A stretch of 37,653 bases of DNA from positions 1-37,653 of the forward strand of contig CAZWVA010000020.1 in NCBI GenBank assembly GCA_964636885.1. The letters run 5' to 3'. This DNA comes from CAZWVA01 sp964636885. GTDB lineage: Bacteria; Desulfobacterota_D; UBA1144; Nemesobacterales; CSP1-2. Positions 16,341 to 26,700 of this stretch are shown in pieces. The number at the start of each line of letters is the position of its first letter. Position 1 is the first letter of the stretch. The notes beneath the pieces are model-generated. The model did no database searches. It saw only the letters and a program-made list of their open reading frames with translations, and was not told the DNA's origin. Position numbers and translations under genes: made by a program.

Positions 16341-18605
16341 ATGAAACACCTTATAATCTGTCCCGAATACCCTCCGGCACCAATACCACCAGGTGGGATT
16401 GGAACCTACGTGCTCCATATCTCCCGTCTACTTGCCGAAAGCGGTGAAACCGTACACGTAATCGCCCAACTCTGGGAAGGGGCCACAAAGAGAATAGAAG
16501 AGAGGTGCGAGGGAAGGCTCATCATTCACCGTGTTCCTCTAGGTGATTGGGATTCCTTCTTGGTTCGTAGTCCGATTTCCGATACCAGATCGAGGGAGGT
16601 AAAGGGTCTCTTTCAATCGAGCTATCCACCCCAATGCTTCTCCTGGCAGGCCAGCCTCCTAGCCGAAAGCCTCTGTGAGAAGGAAGGAATAGACGTCATT
16701 GAGGCACAGGACTATGAGGCACCCCTCTATTACCTCCAGATTCGACGTGCCCTAGGGCTCGGACCGAAAAGACGTCCTCCCTGTTTCATCCACCTCCACT
16801 CCCCTATCGAGTTCATCGTCCGTTACAACGACGAGGATATCGGTGAGCCTCATTTCCTGACACAAAAGAGGCTTGAGGATTACAGTATCGCAGCGGCCGA
16901 TGCCTTACTTTGCCCAAGCCGCTACCTCGCCCGTCAGTTAGAAACCCATTACGGAATGGAAGAGGGTTCTATAAAAACCATCCCCTACCCAATCGGCGAC
17001 AATCCCCTACTCGAACGTGACAAGGATACCTGGGAAAACGGGTCGATCTGTTACGTGGGACGGCTTGAAAGACGCAAGGGAGTGATAGAATGGATCGAAG
17101 CGGCGGTTTCCGTTGCCTATGAATACCCAAAGGCACGTTTCGAGTTCATAGGCACCAACTGCCTCGGCACAAACAGGATGAGTGGAGAAGAGATTATAGA
17201 GCGTCTTATTCCCAAGGACCTGAGGGCGAGGTTCGAATTTCGTGGGGAACAGAAACGATCCCTACTGCCGAGGTTCCTAGTAGGAGCGCGCATGGCCGTT
17301 GTGCCATCACGATGGGAGAATTTCCCAAACACCTGCGTCGAGGCCATGTGCTCCGGTCTTCCTGTTATAGCATCCAGAGAGGGAGGAATGGCCGAGATGA
17401 TAGAGGACGGGCAAACGGGCTGGCTGGCTAGTAAGCCGGGGAGCAAAGGCCTTGCGGAGGCGCTTAGACGCGCGCTCGAGACCTCGCCGACCAGACTCGC
17501 CGAGATGGGCCGCGAGGCATCGGTGTCTATACGTAAGATGTGCGATAACAATAAAATAATAGAGAGCCACTTAGATTTCCGTAGTCAGATCGCAAATCGA
17601 GGGGCGAACCGTTCTTTACATCTCCCGGCGAATCTGCCTTGGGCAAAAAGACCGCTCTCCGATGGATCGGCATATAGAACCGCAAAAAACGTATCCGCAA
17701 GTGGCATTGCCGTTGTGGTTACCTGTTTAAATAACGGACGGTTCCTTGAGGAATGCCTAAAGAGTATCAAACGACAGACACGTAAACCAGTGACCGTGGT
17801 CGTTGTGGATGATGGGTCAACCGAAAATCAAACCCTAAAGGCCCTCAATCAGGCCCAATGGGAAGGATGGCAAGTCATTCGTAAAAGAAACGGAGACCCG
17901 GTGCTAGCTAAGAATGCCGGTATCGAAGCGGTTCTCGGTTCGGGACTAGACCCGCTTGGTTTTACCTTTCTCGATGCAGAAGACCGGTTATACCCGGGCT
18001 TTATCGCCGCATGCGAATCCGTCCTTCAAAGGTGTCCTCAGGTTGGTCTTGTATCCTGCTGGGTTCTTCATTCAGGAACCGATAGTAGAATCTGGATAAG
18101 ACCCTGTCCGAGCTTCCCCTACCAGTGGCTTTCAAACGACGCGGCTCCCTTTAGCACTGTACGGAGAGAAGCACTCAGCGAAGCTGGCAACTTTCGTATC
18201 CTAACAAACCAAGGATACGAGGATTGGGATCTATTTAACGCCGTGATGGCGGCAGGTTGGGTTGCCGTGACCATACCTGAGATACTGGGTGAACACCGGT
18301 TTAGAGGAAATTCAACGCCTCCTATAACCGATATACAAGCATACGGGAAGATGCGCCGAGAGCTCTTTGAACGGTTTCCGGATCTCATCGCCCGTGATGC
18401 CAAGGACATAGTTTTTCTCACCGAATCCAATACCGCTCAGTTGATGCGTGAAGAACTGTACAAACTCCACGATCAACTCGCTATGGCTCAAATGATGCTT
18501 CGACGTCCTGGAGAGGTAGCGCTACGGGCTCTGGTGAAACTGAAAAAGAAGATAATGCGGCGTCCCATCCGGGTGCCCAACTTTATATCCCGCGTAATCG
18601 ACTAA
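16341..18605 (+). CDS. Double-headed glycosyltransferase (GT4 + GT2)
   Basis: 754 residues. The N-terminal GT4 module (1-~420) is well formed: CPEYPPAPIPPGGIGTYV near the start, ICYVGRLERRKGVIEWIEA, and the nucleotide-sugar EX7E block EAMCSGLPVIASREGGMAE. The C-terminal GT2 module (~450-700) has VVVTCLNNGRFLEE, VVVDDGS and, in place of the usual DxD, LDAED; QGYEDWDLFNAVMAAGW matches the acceptor block of the preceding protein. A well-placed AAGGAGA lies 10 bases before the ATG. Likely adds two residues in one polypeptide during chain assembly on the inner face of the membrane. Confidence 0.9.
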   Translation: MKHLIICPEYPPAPIPPGGIGTYVLHISRLLAESGETVHVIAQLWEGATKRIEERCEGRLIIHRVPLGDWDSFLVRSPISDTRSREVKGLFQSSYPPQCFSWQASLLAESLCEKEGIDVIEAQDYEAPLYYLQIRRALGLGPKRRPPCFIHLHSPIEFIVRYNDEDIGEPHFLTQKRLEDYSIAAADALLCPSRYLARQLETHYGMEEGSIKTIPYPIGDNPLLERDKDTWENGSICYVGRLERRKGVIEWIEAAVSVAYEYPKARFEFIGTNCLGTNRMSGEEIIERLIPKDLRARFEFRGEQKRSLLPRFLVGARMAVVPSRWENFPNTCVEAMCSGLPVIASREGGMAEMIEDGQTGWLASKPGSKGLAEALRRALETSPTRLAEMGREASVSIRKMCDNNKIIESHLDFRSQIANRGANRSLHLPANLPWAKRPLSDGSAYRTAKNVSASGIAVVVTCLNNGRFLEECLKSIKRQTRKPVTVVVVDDGSTENQTLKALNQAQWEGWQVIRKRNGDPVLAKNAGIEAVLGSGLDPLGFTFLDAEDRLYPGFIAACESVLQRCPQVGLVSCWVLHSGTDSRIWIRPCPSFPYQWLSNDAAPFSTVRREALSEAGNFRILTNQGYEDWDLFNAVMAAGWVAVTIPEILGEHRFRGNSTPPITDIQAYGKMRRELFERFPDLIARDAKDIVFLTESNTAQLMREELYKLHDQLAMAQMMLRRPGEVALRALVKLKKKIMRRPIRVPNFISRVID

Positions 18606-18621
18606 CCCCTTAAAGTAAAGC

Positions 18622-19557
18622 ATGAGCATACTCATATCGGCCGTGATATGCACGCATAACCGCGCCGGCTATCTGTCCAAGGCGATTCAAAGCCTTGTAG
18701 ACCAACGCATCCCTAAGGACGAGTACGAGATCATAGTAGTAGATAACCGCTCGACCGACTCCACGAAGGAGGTGGTAGAGAGATTCTCAGGCCTATGCAA
18801 TATAAGATACATCTACGAGTCGAATCTAGGGCTCTCCTATGCACGGAATACGGGCTGGAAGAGCGCGAGGGGAAGGTACGTCGCCTATCTTGATGACGAC
18901 GCCATTGCCAGTCCGATCTGGCTTGACAAGATCCTAGAGGTGTTTGAGACGGTGACACCGAGGCCTGGATGTGTAGGTGGAAAGGTAGAGCCTATATGGG
19001 AAGGTCCAAGACCCATATGGTTATCGGATTGGCTTTTACACGGGCTTGCCATTATAGGCTGGTCTGAAACTCCCCGTGTGTTGACTAACCTTTCTGCGGA
19101 GTGGCTTGTCGGCGCTAACATCGCCTTTCCGATTGATATTCTCGAAAGTGTTGATGGATTTACCTCAAGTCTGGACCGGATAGGAAACAATCTTTTATCA
19201 AGTGGTGATGTATTTCTCGAAAAGCAAATCACAAAAATGGGATATTCCTGTTTTTATCATCCGGAAATTGTTATTAGACACCACATAGTTAAATCGAGAC
19301 TTACTCAGTCCTGGTTCATTCGTAGATACTACTGGCAGGGTATCTCCGATGCCGTGATGCAAATAATTCAAGAAAAGCCATCCACACTAAAGCGGCTACG
19401 ACTTGCCATCTCCGAGACAAAAAAACTACTGCACTCTCCAAGAAGGGTAATGGCCCTTGTTTTACCCACAAACGATCCAGAAAAGTTCACAGAGAAGTGC
19501 TTTGCCCTAATAACACTTGGACACATATACGGTTTATTAGGAGCCGCGAAGCGATGA
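18622..19557 (+). CDS. Glycosyltransferase family 2
   Basis: 311-residue single-domain GT-A enzyme. It begins ISAVICTHNRAGYLSKAI, with VVDNRSTDST and YARNTGWKSARG followed by the metal-binding AYLDDD. The C-terminal ~100 residues are basic and rich in aromatic residues, which could contact the membrane. It starts 17 bases after the preceding gene, and its TGA overlaps the ATG of the next gene (ATGA), indicating translational coupling. Donor sugar unknown. Confidence 0.9.
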   Translation: MSILISAVICTHNRAGYLSKAIQSLVDQRIPKDEYEIIVVDNRSTDSTKEVVERFSGLCNIRYIYESNLGLSYARNTGWKSARGRYVAYLDDDAIASPIWLDKILEVFETVTPRPGCVGGKVEPIWEGPRPIWLSDWLLHGLAIIGWSETPRVLTNLSAEWLVGANIAFPIDILESVDGFTSSLDRIGNNLLSSGDVFLEKQITKMGYSCFYHPEIVIRHHIVKSRLTQSWFIRRYYWQGISDAVMQIIQEKPSTLKRLRLAISETKKLLHSPRRVMALVLPTNDPEKFTEKCFALITLGHIYGLLGAAKR

Positions 19558-20636
19558 CTGTAAAGATACACCTAATCCGCACAAAACGACCTCACTGGGG
19601 TGAGTATTCAGGCATAAACCAGTTTTTGAAATATATAAATCACGATAGATACAAGATAGACGTCTATACAGCATCGGATAACGATGAGGACTTTCCCATA
19701 CGCAATAGACTCGTGCGAGGGTTTTTACGCTACGTGGTTCAGCGAAATGGTATGCAGTATTACAAACTCAGTGACCTCATCGCGGAGATCAAGGCGCTAA
19801 GAAAGTGCTGGAAGGAAAAGGTTGACATAGTGCATTACGTTGACGGTGAACACTCGGCCCAGTATCTACCATGGATATGTAAACTACCCATTAGAGTACG
19901 ACCCAAGATCGTCGCTACTTTTCATCAAACCCCAGAATTTCTCGACTCACTAACCAATAAGAGTGTCATTTCCAGGCTCGATTACGTTACGGTTGTGTCT
20001 CCGCAACAGGTCCCATACTTTAGTGCACTATTGCCCCCAGATAAGATCAGAGTGATCCTGCACGGAATAGACACCCACTATTTTAAACCGGGAAGCGGTC
20101 CAAAAGATGGAAACGAGTTTAGATGCATTACCGTTGGACACTGGAGAAGGGATTTTAAGACCGTAAGGGAAGTGGCCAAAAGATTGGCTACTCATAGAGA
20201 AATAGAGTTTCACGTTATAACATCCAAGCGAACCGGACCCCGTCTAACCGGGCTGGAAGACATGGCAAACGTGAGGCTTTATAGAGACAATATAGACGAC
20301 CAGGAGTTACTGAAAAAGTACCAGGAAGCAGATATACTGTTTTTACCTCTACTGGAATCCACGGCGAATAATGCCCTTCTCGAAGGGATAGCTTGTGGGT
20401 TACCCGTGGTTTCGACTTATCTGCCATCCGTGAAGGCCTATCTACCGGGCAAGGAGGCCATCTTGATAAAAGACAACGATCCGCAAGAGTTTGTTAACAC
20501 CATACTACACCTTGCACATAACCGCGAGCATTGCAAGATCATGGGAAAAGAGGCCCGAAGGAGAGCGGAGGAACTAGACTGGCGAAAGATCGCTCCACAA
20601 TACGAAGAGATTTACTCAGAACTAAAGGACGATTAG
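19554..20636 (+). CDS. Glycosyltransferase family 4
   Basis: 360-residue GT-B enzyme. The Rossmann-like C-terminal half shows ITVGHWRRDFKTVREVAKRL and an EX7E-type block, ESTANNALLEGIACGLPVV. VILHGIDTHYFKPG marks the domain junction. I chose the ATG at 19554, which overlaps the stop of the previous gene as ATGA and gives MTVKIHLIRTKRPHWGEYSG. A start at 19497 would add 19 residues that are only the antiphase reading of the neighbour. GT4 retaining mechanism by family; acceptor and donor unknown. Confidence 0.9.
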   Translation: MTVKIHLIRTKRPHWGEYSGINQFLKYINHDRYKIDVYTASDNDEDFPIRNRLVRGFLRYVVQRNGMQYYKLSDLIAEIKALRKCWKEKVDIVHYVDGEHSAQYLPWICKLPIRVRPKIVATFHQTPEFLDSLTNKSVISRLDYVTVVSPQQVPYFSALLPPDKIRVILHGIDTHYFKPGSGPKDGNEFRCITVGHWRRDFKTVREVAKRLATHREIEFHVITSKRTGPRLTGLEDMANVRLYRDNIDDQELLKKYQEADILFLPLLESTANNALLEGIACGLPVVSTYLPSVKAYLPGKEAILIKDNDPQEFVNTILHLAHNREHCKIMGKEARRRAEELDWRKIAPQYEEIYSELKDD

Positions 20637-20641
20637 GTGCA

Positions 20642-22594
20642 ATGCTCAATCCGCTGTTTCTAGTTGTACTCTTCTATTATGTCCTTATTTACCCCGTATC
20701 GCTCGGTGCAGAGGGCTCTGGTCTAAGCCGAAACGAGCCCTTTACCACACTGGAGATTCGCTATCACATTGCTGGGGCAGGAGAGGTGATCCTTGTCTGG
20801 GGAGTTAATGGCTGGAAGATCGTTCCTGAAACCATGCGCCCGGCAAAGACCGTGGTAGAGGACGTTATGTATACCCATATGGAGCAGAAGGGTAACGTAT
20901 TTGTGGCAAAGGTAGTCGTACCCTCAGGCACTACCGTTGATTATGCTTTCGAGATAACAAAGAAGATCAATGGCGAATCAATAGATATTTGGGATACAAA
21001 TGGACCCCGTCCTCCTAGAGACTATCACACAACCGTTTTGAAAGATAGTATCGCCGAGGTGAATGCGAATTTAACCATGGAACAGTACATAAAATTGGGA
21101 AGAGGCATTTATATATGCCTCTATTTTTTACTAATGGTTTTCGCCGTCTTTAGTACGAGCATCATACTAAGGCATACACTTCTTTCATCTGGATGGGGCA
21201 ATACATGGTCAAAAAATCTAAAGCGAGGAATCGGTATAAGCCTCGATTTTTCATCAAAAAACGTGGTGATATTTATCATCTCAATTGGATTGCTAAACCT
21301 CCTTGTAGTTGGCACAACCTCTCTCTATTACCACTTTCTCAGGATACCGGACTTTTGGAAAGGACACTCCGTAATGATGTCTCTATCTAGGCATCTTAAC
21401 CTAGCGCTTGAGGGCACCGTTGCAAACTGGTATTCATCAATGCTGATATTCCTTATACCCATTACTGCGGTTCTCTGTTTTATCGTGGATAAAAAACGAT
21501 TTGAGTCGCGTCGCAAGCGCCTTTTCACCAACGGCTGGCTCCTTATGGCAATGTTTTTTTTGATACTCTCTTTCGATGAAATCGCTTCCTTTCACGAACG
21601 ACTAGGAATGATGGACATAAACCCATTCAGTAACTGGAGAGTGGGTTGGATATCTCAGCTTGCCATACCAATAGGGTTGGTTACGTTTTTTCTCCTAGGG
21701 TTCGCCTGGCTGCACCTTCACCGTAGCCGCTTGACGCTTGTGCTTATGGTCTTGGGAACCCTGCTGTATCTGGCCGTTCCAGTAGAGGAGTGGATTGAGC
21801 TCACTCTATGGTCACGAGCTAGTCACCATGAAAGTTGGCAAACCCTTTACAGGCCGATCCTCCAAGTCGCCGCAGAGGAAGGTACGGAACTCTTTGCGGC
21901 CCTGTCCTTTCTCAGCGCAAACTTAGTCTATCTGCACTATGTAGCCAAGCAGAGTATCGATAAGAATAACACCTCAACGATAATCGATTTTATCGAAAAA
22001 CCCAATACGCTGCTTGTTGATACCGTACTGCTTCTATGCATATATGGTCTAGGAATGAAGGCCGTCGAACTAACCGTTAAATACATACCATTCTACTACG
22101 CAAGCGTTCCAGCAAACTGGTTCCCCAGTACATTGGCAGTAATGGCTGCGATTATCTGCCTTCAAATTTGGTCCGGAATACGGAGTAAGAATGGGCTTGT
22201 AGCTTATTTATACATGATCTTTGCCCTGTTTAGCATCCTCCTCTCTATGTACTATGGAGCAAACATGAGAGGAGGAGTCAATATACTACACGGTTCCGGG
22301 TTATCTATAAAACAGATTACCGGTATAGGCCTACTTACTAGTGCTGTGATTCTGAGTGCTATCCTACTACTTCAGGTTAAAGAGTGGTGGAGTCGAATCG
22401 GCACATTCGCGTGGGTTATCCTGCTTGGTTTGTCATTCCTAGGTTCTGGTAGGACAAAGGAAGCAGGGATATTGGATTTTGCGGCATTTGCGTTCCTCCT
22501 CGTCTCCTTACTTGCACACATTTATAGGTGGGGAGCTCTAGAAGAAAATAGACATTCCCTAAGCCGGCCCTTAAACCAGCTTGGTGAAGATTAA
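20642..22594 (+). CDS. Multi-span membrane protein with exported carbohydrate-binding-like domain
   Basis: 650 residues. A signal peptide or anchor (1-~23) is followed by a ~100-residue beta-rich domain (~35-130). It has LVWGVNGWKIVPE, a VMYTHM strand, VPSGTTVDYAFEITK and DIWDTNG, the aromatic-plus-Gly/Asn pattern of starch-binding and early-set domains (CBM25/CBM48-like). About 12 hydrophobic helices then run from residue ~155 to the end. No catalytic motif of Wzy, WaaL, or GT-C families was recognised, although a GT-C or acyltransferase-like role is possible. The start is the ATG 5 bases after the upstream stop; a longer in-frame ORF from 20531 would lie inside the previous gene. It could sense or process the exported glycan. 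Confidence 0.75.
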   Translation: MLNPLFLVVLFYYVLIYPVSLGAEGSGLSRNEPFTTLEIRYHIAGAGEVILVWGVNGWKIVPETMRPAKTVVEDVMYTHMEQKGNVFVAKVVVPSGTTVDYAFEITKKINGESIDIWDTNGPRPPRDYHTTVLKDSIAEVNANLTMEQYIKLGRGIYICLYFLLMVFAVFSTSIILRHTLLSSGWGNTWSKNLKRGIGISLDFSSKNVVIFIISIGLLNLLVVGTTSLYYHFLRIPDFWKGHSVMMSLSRHLNLALEGTVANWYSSMLIFLIPITAVLCFIVDKKRFESRRKRLFTNGWLLMAMFFLILSFDEIASFHERLGMMDINPFSNWRVGWISQLAIPIGLVTFFLLGFAWLHLHRSRLTLVLMVLGTLLYLAVPVEEWIELTLWSRASHHESWQTLYRPILQVAAEEGTELFAALSFLSANLVYLHYVAKQSIDKNNTSTIIDFIEKPNTLLVDTVLLLCIYGLGMKAVELTVKYIPFYYASVPANWFPSTLAVMAAIICLQIWSGIRSKNGLVAYLYMIFALFSILLSMYYGANMRGGVNILHGSGLSIKQITGIGLLTSAVILSAILLLQVKEWWSRIGTFAWVILLGLSFLGSGRTKEAGILDFAAFAFLLVSLLAHIYRWGALEENRHSLSRPLNQLGED

Positions 22595-22611
22595 AAGGGG
22601 CTTTAGATACC

Positions 22612-23682
22612 ATGCCAAGAAATAGGAGACTCTTCTGTTCCAAACCGTTTAAGTGGTTTGAAGTAACTCAGGTGAATGAAACCGGAGAGGTATATATGTG
22701 CTGTCCCTCGTGGCTCGACACCCCTATAGGAAACCTCCAATATCAATCGGTTGAAGAGATATGGAACGGCAAAAAAGCGCAAGAGATAAGACGCTCGATT
22801 CTAGATGGATCGTTCAGGTACTGTGATTCTACGAGATGTCCCTTTTTACAAACCGTATCGGAGCCGGTACAGGAAGTAGAAGACGTTAAAGACGAGGATT
22901 TAAGACTAGTAATAGAAAAAGGACTCACAATCCTGCCCTATGGGCCCAGGGAAATCAACTGTTCCTATGACAGGTCTTGTAACCTATCCTGTCCCTCGTG
23001 CCGAACGGAGATAATAGTGGAAATCAAAAACAGGCAACGGATATTGACCATTCAGGATAAGATCCAAAATGAGGCCCTCAAGGACGCCCACCTCCTCTAC
23101 ATCACGGGCTCAGGGGACCCTTTTGGCAGTCCGTTTTTCAAGAGATGGTTACAGACCATGAAGAGGAAAGACATGCCGAATCTAAAGAAAATACACCTGC
23201 ATACAAACGGACTTTTATGGACGCAAAAAATGTGGGCCACTATAGCGGAAGACATAAGAGAGGTTATAAAAAGCGCGGAGATTTCAATTGATGCGGCGCG
23301 TCCAGAAACCTATTCTATCAACCGTAGGGGAGGGAGTTTTAAGAGGTTGTTAAAAAATCTGGAATTTATCAGTTCCCTACGTAGAAGCGGTCCCCTCGAA
23401 TGGTTGGGAATCAGCATGGTCGTTCAAGAGAATAATTTTATGGAGATGCCAGACTTTGTCGATCTCGGCAAGCGTTTTAACGTTGATACCGTTTATTTCA
23501 GCCAATTAGTGAACTGGGGAACATACTCCGAAGAGGAATACCGTAGCCGAGCTATTCATTTACCCAATCACCCAAGGCATCCAGAGTTTCTCGAATTGCT
23601 TAACATGGAGATTCTTAGGGAATCCATAGTGTACTTGGGAAACTTGGCCGAATTGGCGAATAAAACCGAGAAGCAATCCTAA
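22612..23682 (+). CDS. Radical SAM protein with N-terminal SPASM-like domain
   Basis: 356 residues. The first ~80 residues match a SPASM/auxiliary-cluster domain: C9, VYMCC (C30, C31), IGNLQYQSVEEIWNG and closing cysteines C71 and C76. The radical SAM core then follows, with the [4Fe-4S]-SAM motif CNLSCPSC (C123, C127, C130) and a GSGDPFGSP block. In most SPASM enzymes the order is core first, SPASM last, so this is the permuted arrangement. It lies 17 bases after the membrane protein and before the trifunctional enzyme, inside a glycan locus, which suggests modification of a sugar, a lipid carrier or a peptide rather than central metabolism. AAGGGG lies 11 bases before the ATG. Reaction unknown. 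Confidence 0.87.
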   Translation: MPRNRRLFCSKPFKWFEVTQVNETGEVYMCCPSWLDTPIGNLQYQSVEEIWNGKKAQEIRRSILDGSFRYCDSTRCPFLQTVSEPVQEVEDVKDEDLRLVIEKGLTILPYGPREINCSYDRSCNLSCPSCRTEIIVEIKNRQRILTIQDKIQNEALKDAHLLYITGSGDPFGSPFFKRWLQTMKRKDMPNLKKIHLHTNGLLWTQKMWATIAEDIREVIKSAEISIDAARPETYSINRRGGSFKRLLKNLEFISSLRRSGPLEWLGISMVVQENNFMEMPDFVDLGKRFNVDTVYFSQLVNWGTYSEEEYRSRAIHLPNHPRHPEFLELLNMEILRESIVYLGNLAELANKTEKQS

Positions 23683-23708
23683 CAAACTCTAAGTGGCTAA
23701 TAAAGGAC

Positions 23709-26700
23709 TTGGAAAAAGTATCCATAGTAATACCCGCACATAATGCCGCTGAAACAATAGCCGAGACGATTGAGTCTCTACTCGCTCAAACCTATCAGGG
23801 CTGGGAGGCGATTGTCGTCGATGACGGCTCGACTGACGGAACAGCACAGATAGCCGCGAGCTTTGCCGAGAGGGACGCTCGCATTCGAGTAATAAGCCAG
23901 CCACAACAAGGCGGAGTGAGTACGGCCCGGAACACGGGAATCGCCTCGTCTCACTACTACTGGTTGCTATTTCTAGATTCCGATGACTGGATTTCACCCC
24001 AACACCTAGAGCGTATGATGGATACTCTTGCCTTTGATCCAACGCTTGATGCTGTCCACTGCGGCTCGGCGCGTGTGGCCCCCGACGGCACATTAATCCC
24101 TGAGGAATTCTGGCCTCCCTCAGGCGATCTGTTCAGCACCTTGGCACGCCAGTCGGCCTTCCCCATACATGCCTGCATCGTCCGCAGGTCTCTTGTCGAG
24201 GTCGTCGGAGGATTCGACACCTCACTTCGGACGTGTGAGGATTGGGATCTTTGGCAGCGAATCGCCCGTACCGGTGCCCGTTTCGGTGCGGTTCGTGAAG
24301 TCCTCTCATTCTATCGTATGCGAGCAAACTCGGTCTCTTTAGATGGTTTCCAGATGTTCGTAGATGCCCTTCGCGTCCTTAAGCAGGGACACAAACCTGA
24401 CACCCGTGTGAAGAACCCACATCCCGACCATGCAAATGGGCTACCAATAGAACTCCTACCAAGCCAGGTGTTTTACTGCCTGGGCTGGTGCGCGGGTCTC
24501 GCGCTTGGTTGTGGAAAGGATGCACGTCCCTTACTCGATGTGCTTAAGGACTACCGCTACCCACAGATCGATCCAAACGGTGTTGCCCAGAACATATTCA
24601 AGGCAGTGCCTATATCACAGTGTCAATCCCCTAACGTCTGGATCAAACTATGGCCTAGCTTGGAGCGGTGTATTAGCGAGTTCTTGATCACACTTGAGGA
24701 ACATACACAAGCCTTGGGGCTAGCTCGCCGTGCCCTCATCGCTCTGGAGGGCTTGATACTAGAGTACTCAAAGACCAATTGGCCCCTCACCATAGGAAGC
24801 ACGCATGGAGTCCGTATAGAGACTACAGAACCGATTCCAGATATCCTTCTACCCTCGCAGGTCGAGCGTCTCAGATGCACGGTTGAGATCGAAGGGGACC
24901 ATATCGGTACGATCGAACTTCCCGTATGTGATGGAATCGTTCCCAGATATGTGCTTGCCGATGCGATTTCGGCGGATTTTGCCTGGCCGATTCTCGGGCG
25001 ATTTTTTGAGCGCACGGTGTACCGTGAACTCAGGGTTCTATGGGAGTCAAGGGATATATCTGTATGGCGTGGGCAACTGCACCTTGGGAACCTGCTTCCT
25101 GATAGTAACCACCCATTCTGGTCTCAGGTACATAACTCTATAGGCTGGACGGTTTTCCTGCAAGAGGTGTGGGGGCACCCAGATTGGCCTCTCGATCGCT
25201 TTTATGACCCAGGGTTTGCGGAAGAAAAGACTCCCCTGCATCTGGCTGAAAACGGCTGGCTTACAATCGAGGTGAGTGGGAACATTCCCGATATCGAGTT
25301 CCAAGGCCAGGAACTCAACATCGTGCTTACCGTGGGCGGGGTTGCAATTGGAGTTATAGCCATTCCTGTAAGGCAGAATATCTTGCGTGCACATGAACTT
25401 CTGGTAGCACTCACAATTGGTAGTGGCTATGAGTTATGCCGTGTTGCTGTGCGGGAGGGTTTACTTGGTAGGCCGATGGCGGATCAACCGGTATCACTTC
25501 GGGCTCGCCTGTCAGAAGCAGCCGCACTCGCACAACACAGTGGAGACAGTATAAGCCTAGAGATGCCTGCAAACACAATCCTTACACCGGGTTCTGCCCA
25601 CGCTCTTTATAATGCGCTACAGCCTAGTAAGAGTGGAGTGATACTCGGCCAACGCTCGTATGGAGCAATCGGTACAAGCACTTCTCGACGAGCAACGCTT
25701 CCTGTAGGTGCTCTTCATGAGCTTATTGAATCCGCTTCAGTCGCCGGCGACCCAGTGATTCGGATCTTGGATGAAAGCGAGCAGCCAGAGTGGGTAATCT
25801 ATGCACCGGATTTGTTCCATTTGCGTCCGTTACAACACAAGTATGTATCCGTCACCAAACCAAAGAAACCCCAAGTAGCCAATTCCATAAAGGCATCGGT
25901 TTATGATAGGCATCATTTTGAGAAAACCTTTGCAATTCAGCCTGATCCGTGGAAATACACTAGCCCATACGAACAGGTTAAGTACGAGCAGACTCTGTCT
26001 CTACTTCCCCCAAAGCGGATCACACGGGCACTCGAACTCGCCTGTGGAGAAGGTCATTTTACAGTGCAACTCGCTCCTCGGGTCGGTAGCCTTATTGCAG
26101 CCGACATCTCCCAAACCGCCCTCAGCAGAGCCTCCCAACGCTGTACCGGCCTGGAGAATATTCGCTTCGTACATCTTGATCTCACTAGAGACCCTTTGCC
26201 CGGTCGTTTCGAGCTGATTGTGTGTAGTGAGGTGCTATACTTCGTTGGTGGACGGGCAGAGTTAAAGGCCGTTGCCCGCAAGCTCGCTGATGCTCTTGAT
26301 CCAGGCGGTTACCTTCTCATGGCACATGCGAATCTTATCGTTGACGAACCTGATAGAACAGGCTTCGACTGGGATCTCCCGTTTGGCGCGAAGGTAATCG
26401 GTGAGACTTTCGCAAGCACTTATCCCCTTCGGCTCTTAAAAGAGATTCGAACCCCTCTCTACCGCATTCAGCTTTTCCAGCATAGCTCTGGCTTGCGTCA
26501 TCTCCTCCGCTGGAGAAATCCAGAGGTTATAAACTACACGGAACAGCCTGTAGAACCCATACCCGAAGTCGCTGCACACATATTGTGGCAAGGTGGGAGT
26601 CCGCGGCATACCAAGGTTACTGGGTCTGTCGTCACCTGTAAACTTCCAATCCTAATGTATCATCGCATTGCTTCGACTGGCTCGTCCACGACGGTTCGCT

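Noticed and set aside
20531..20641. An N-terminal extension of the membrane protein by 37 residues
   Set aside because: The extension lies inside the preceding glycosyltransferase gene, is basic and not signal-like, while the ATG at 20642 gives a clean signal peptide right after the upstream stop.
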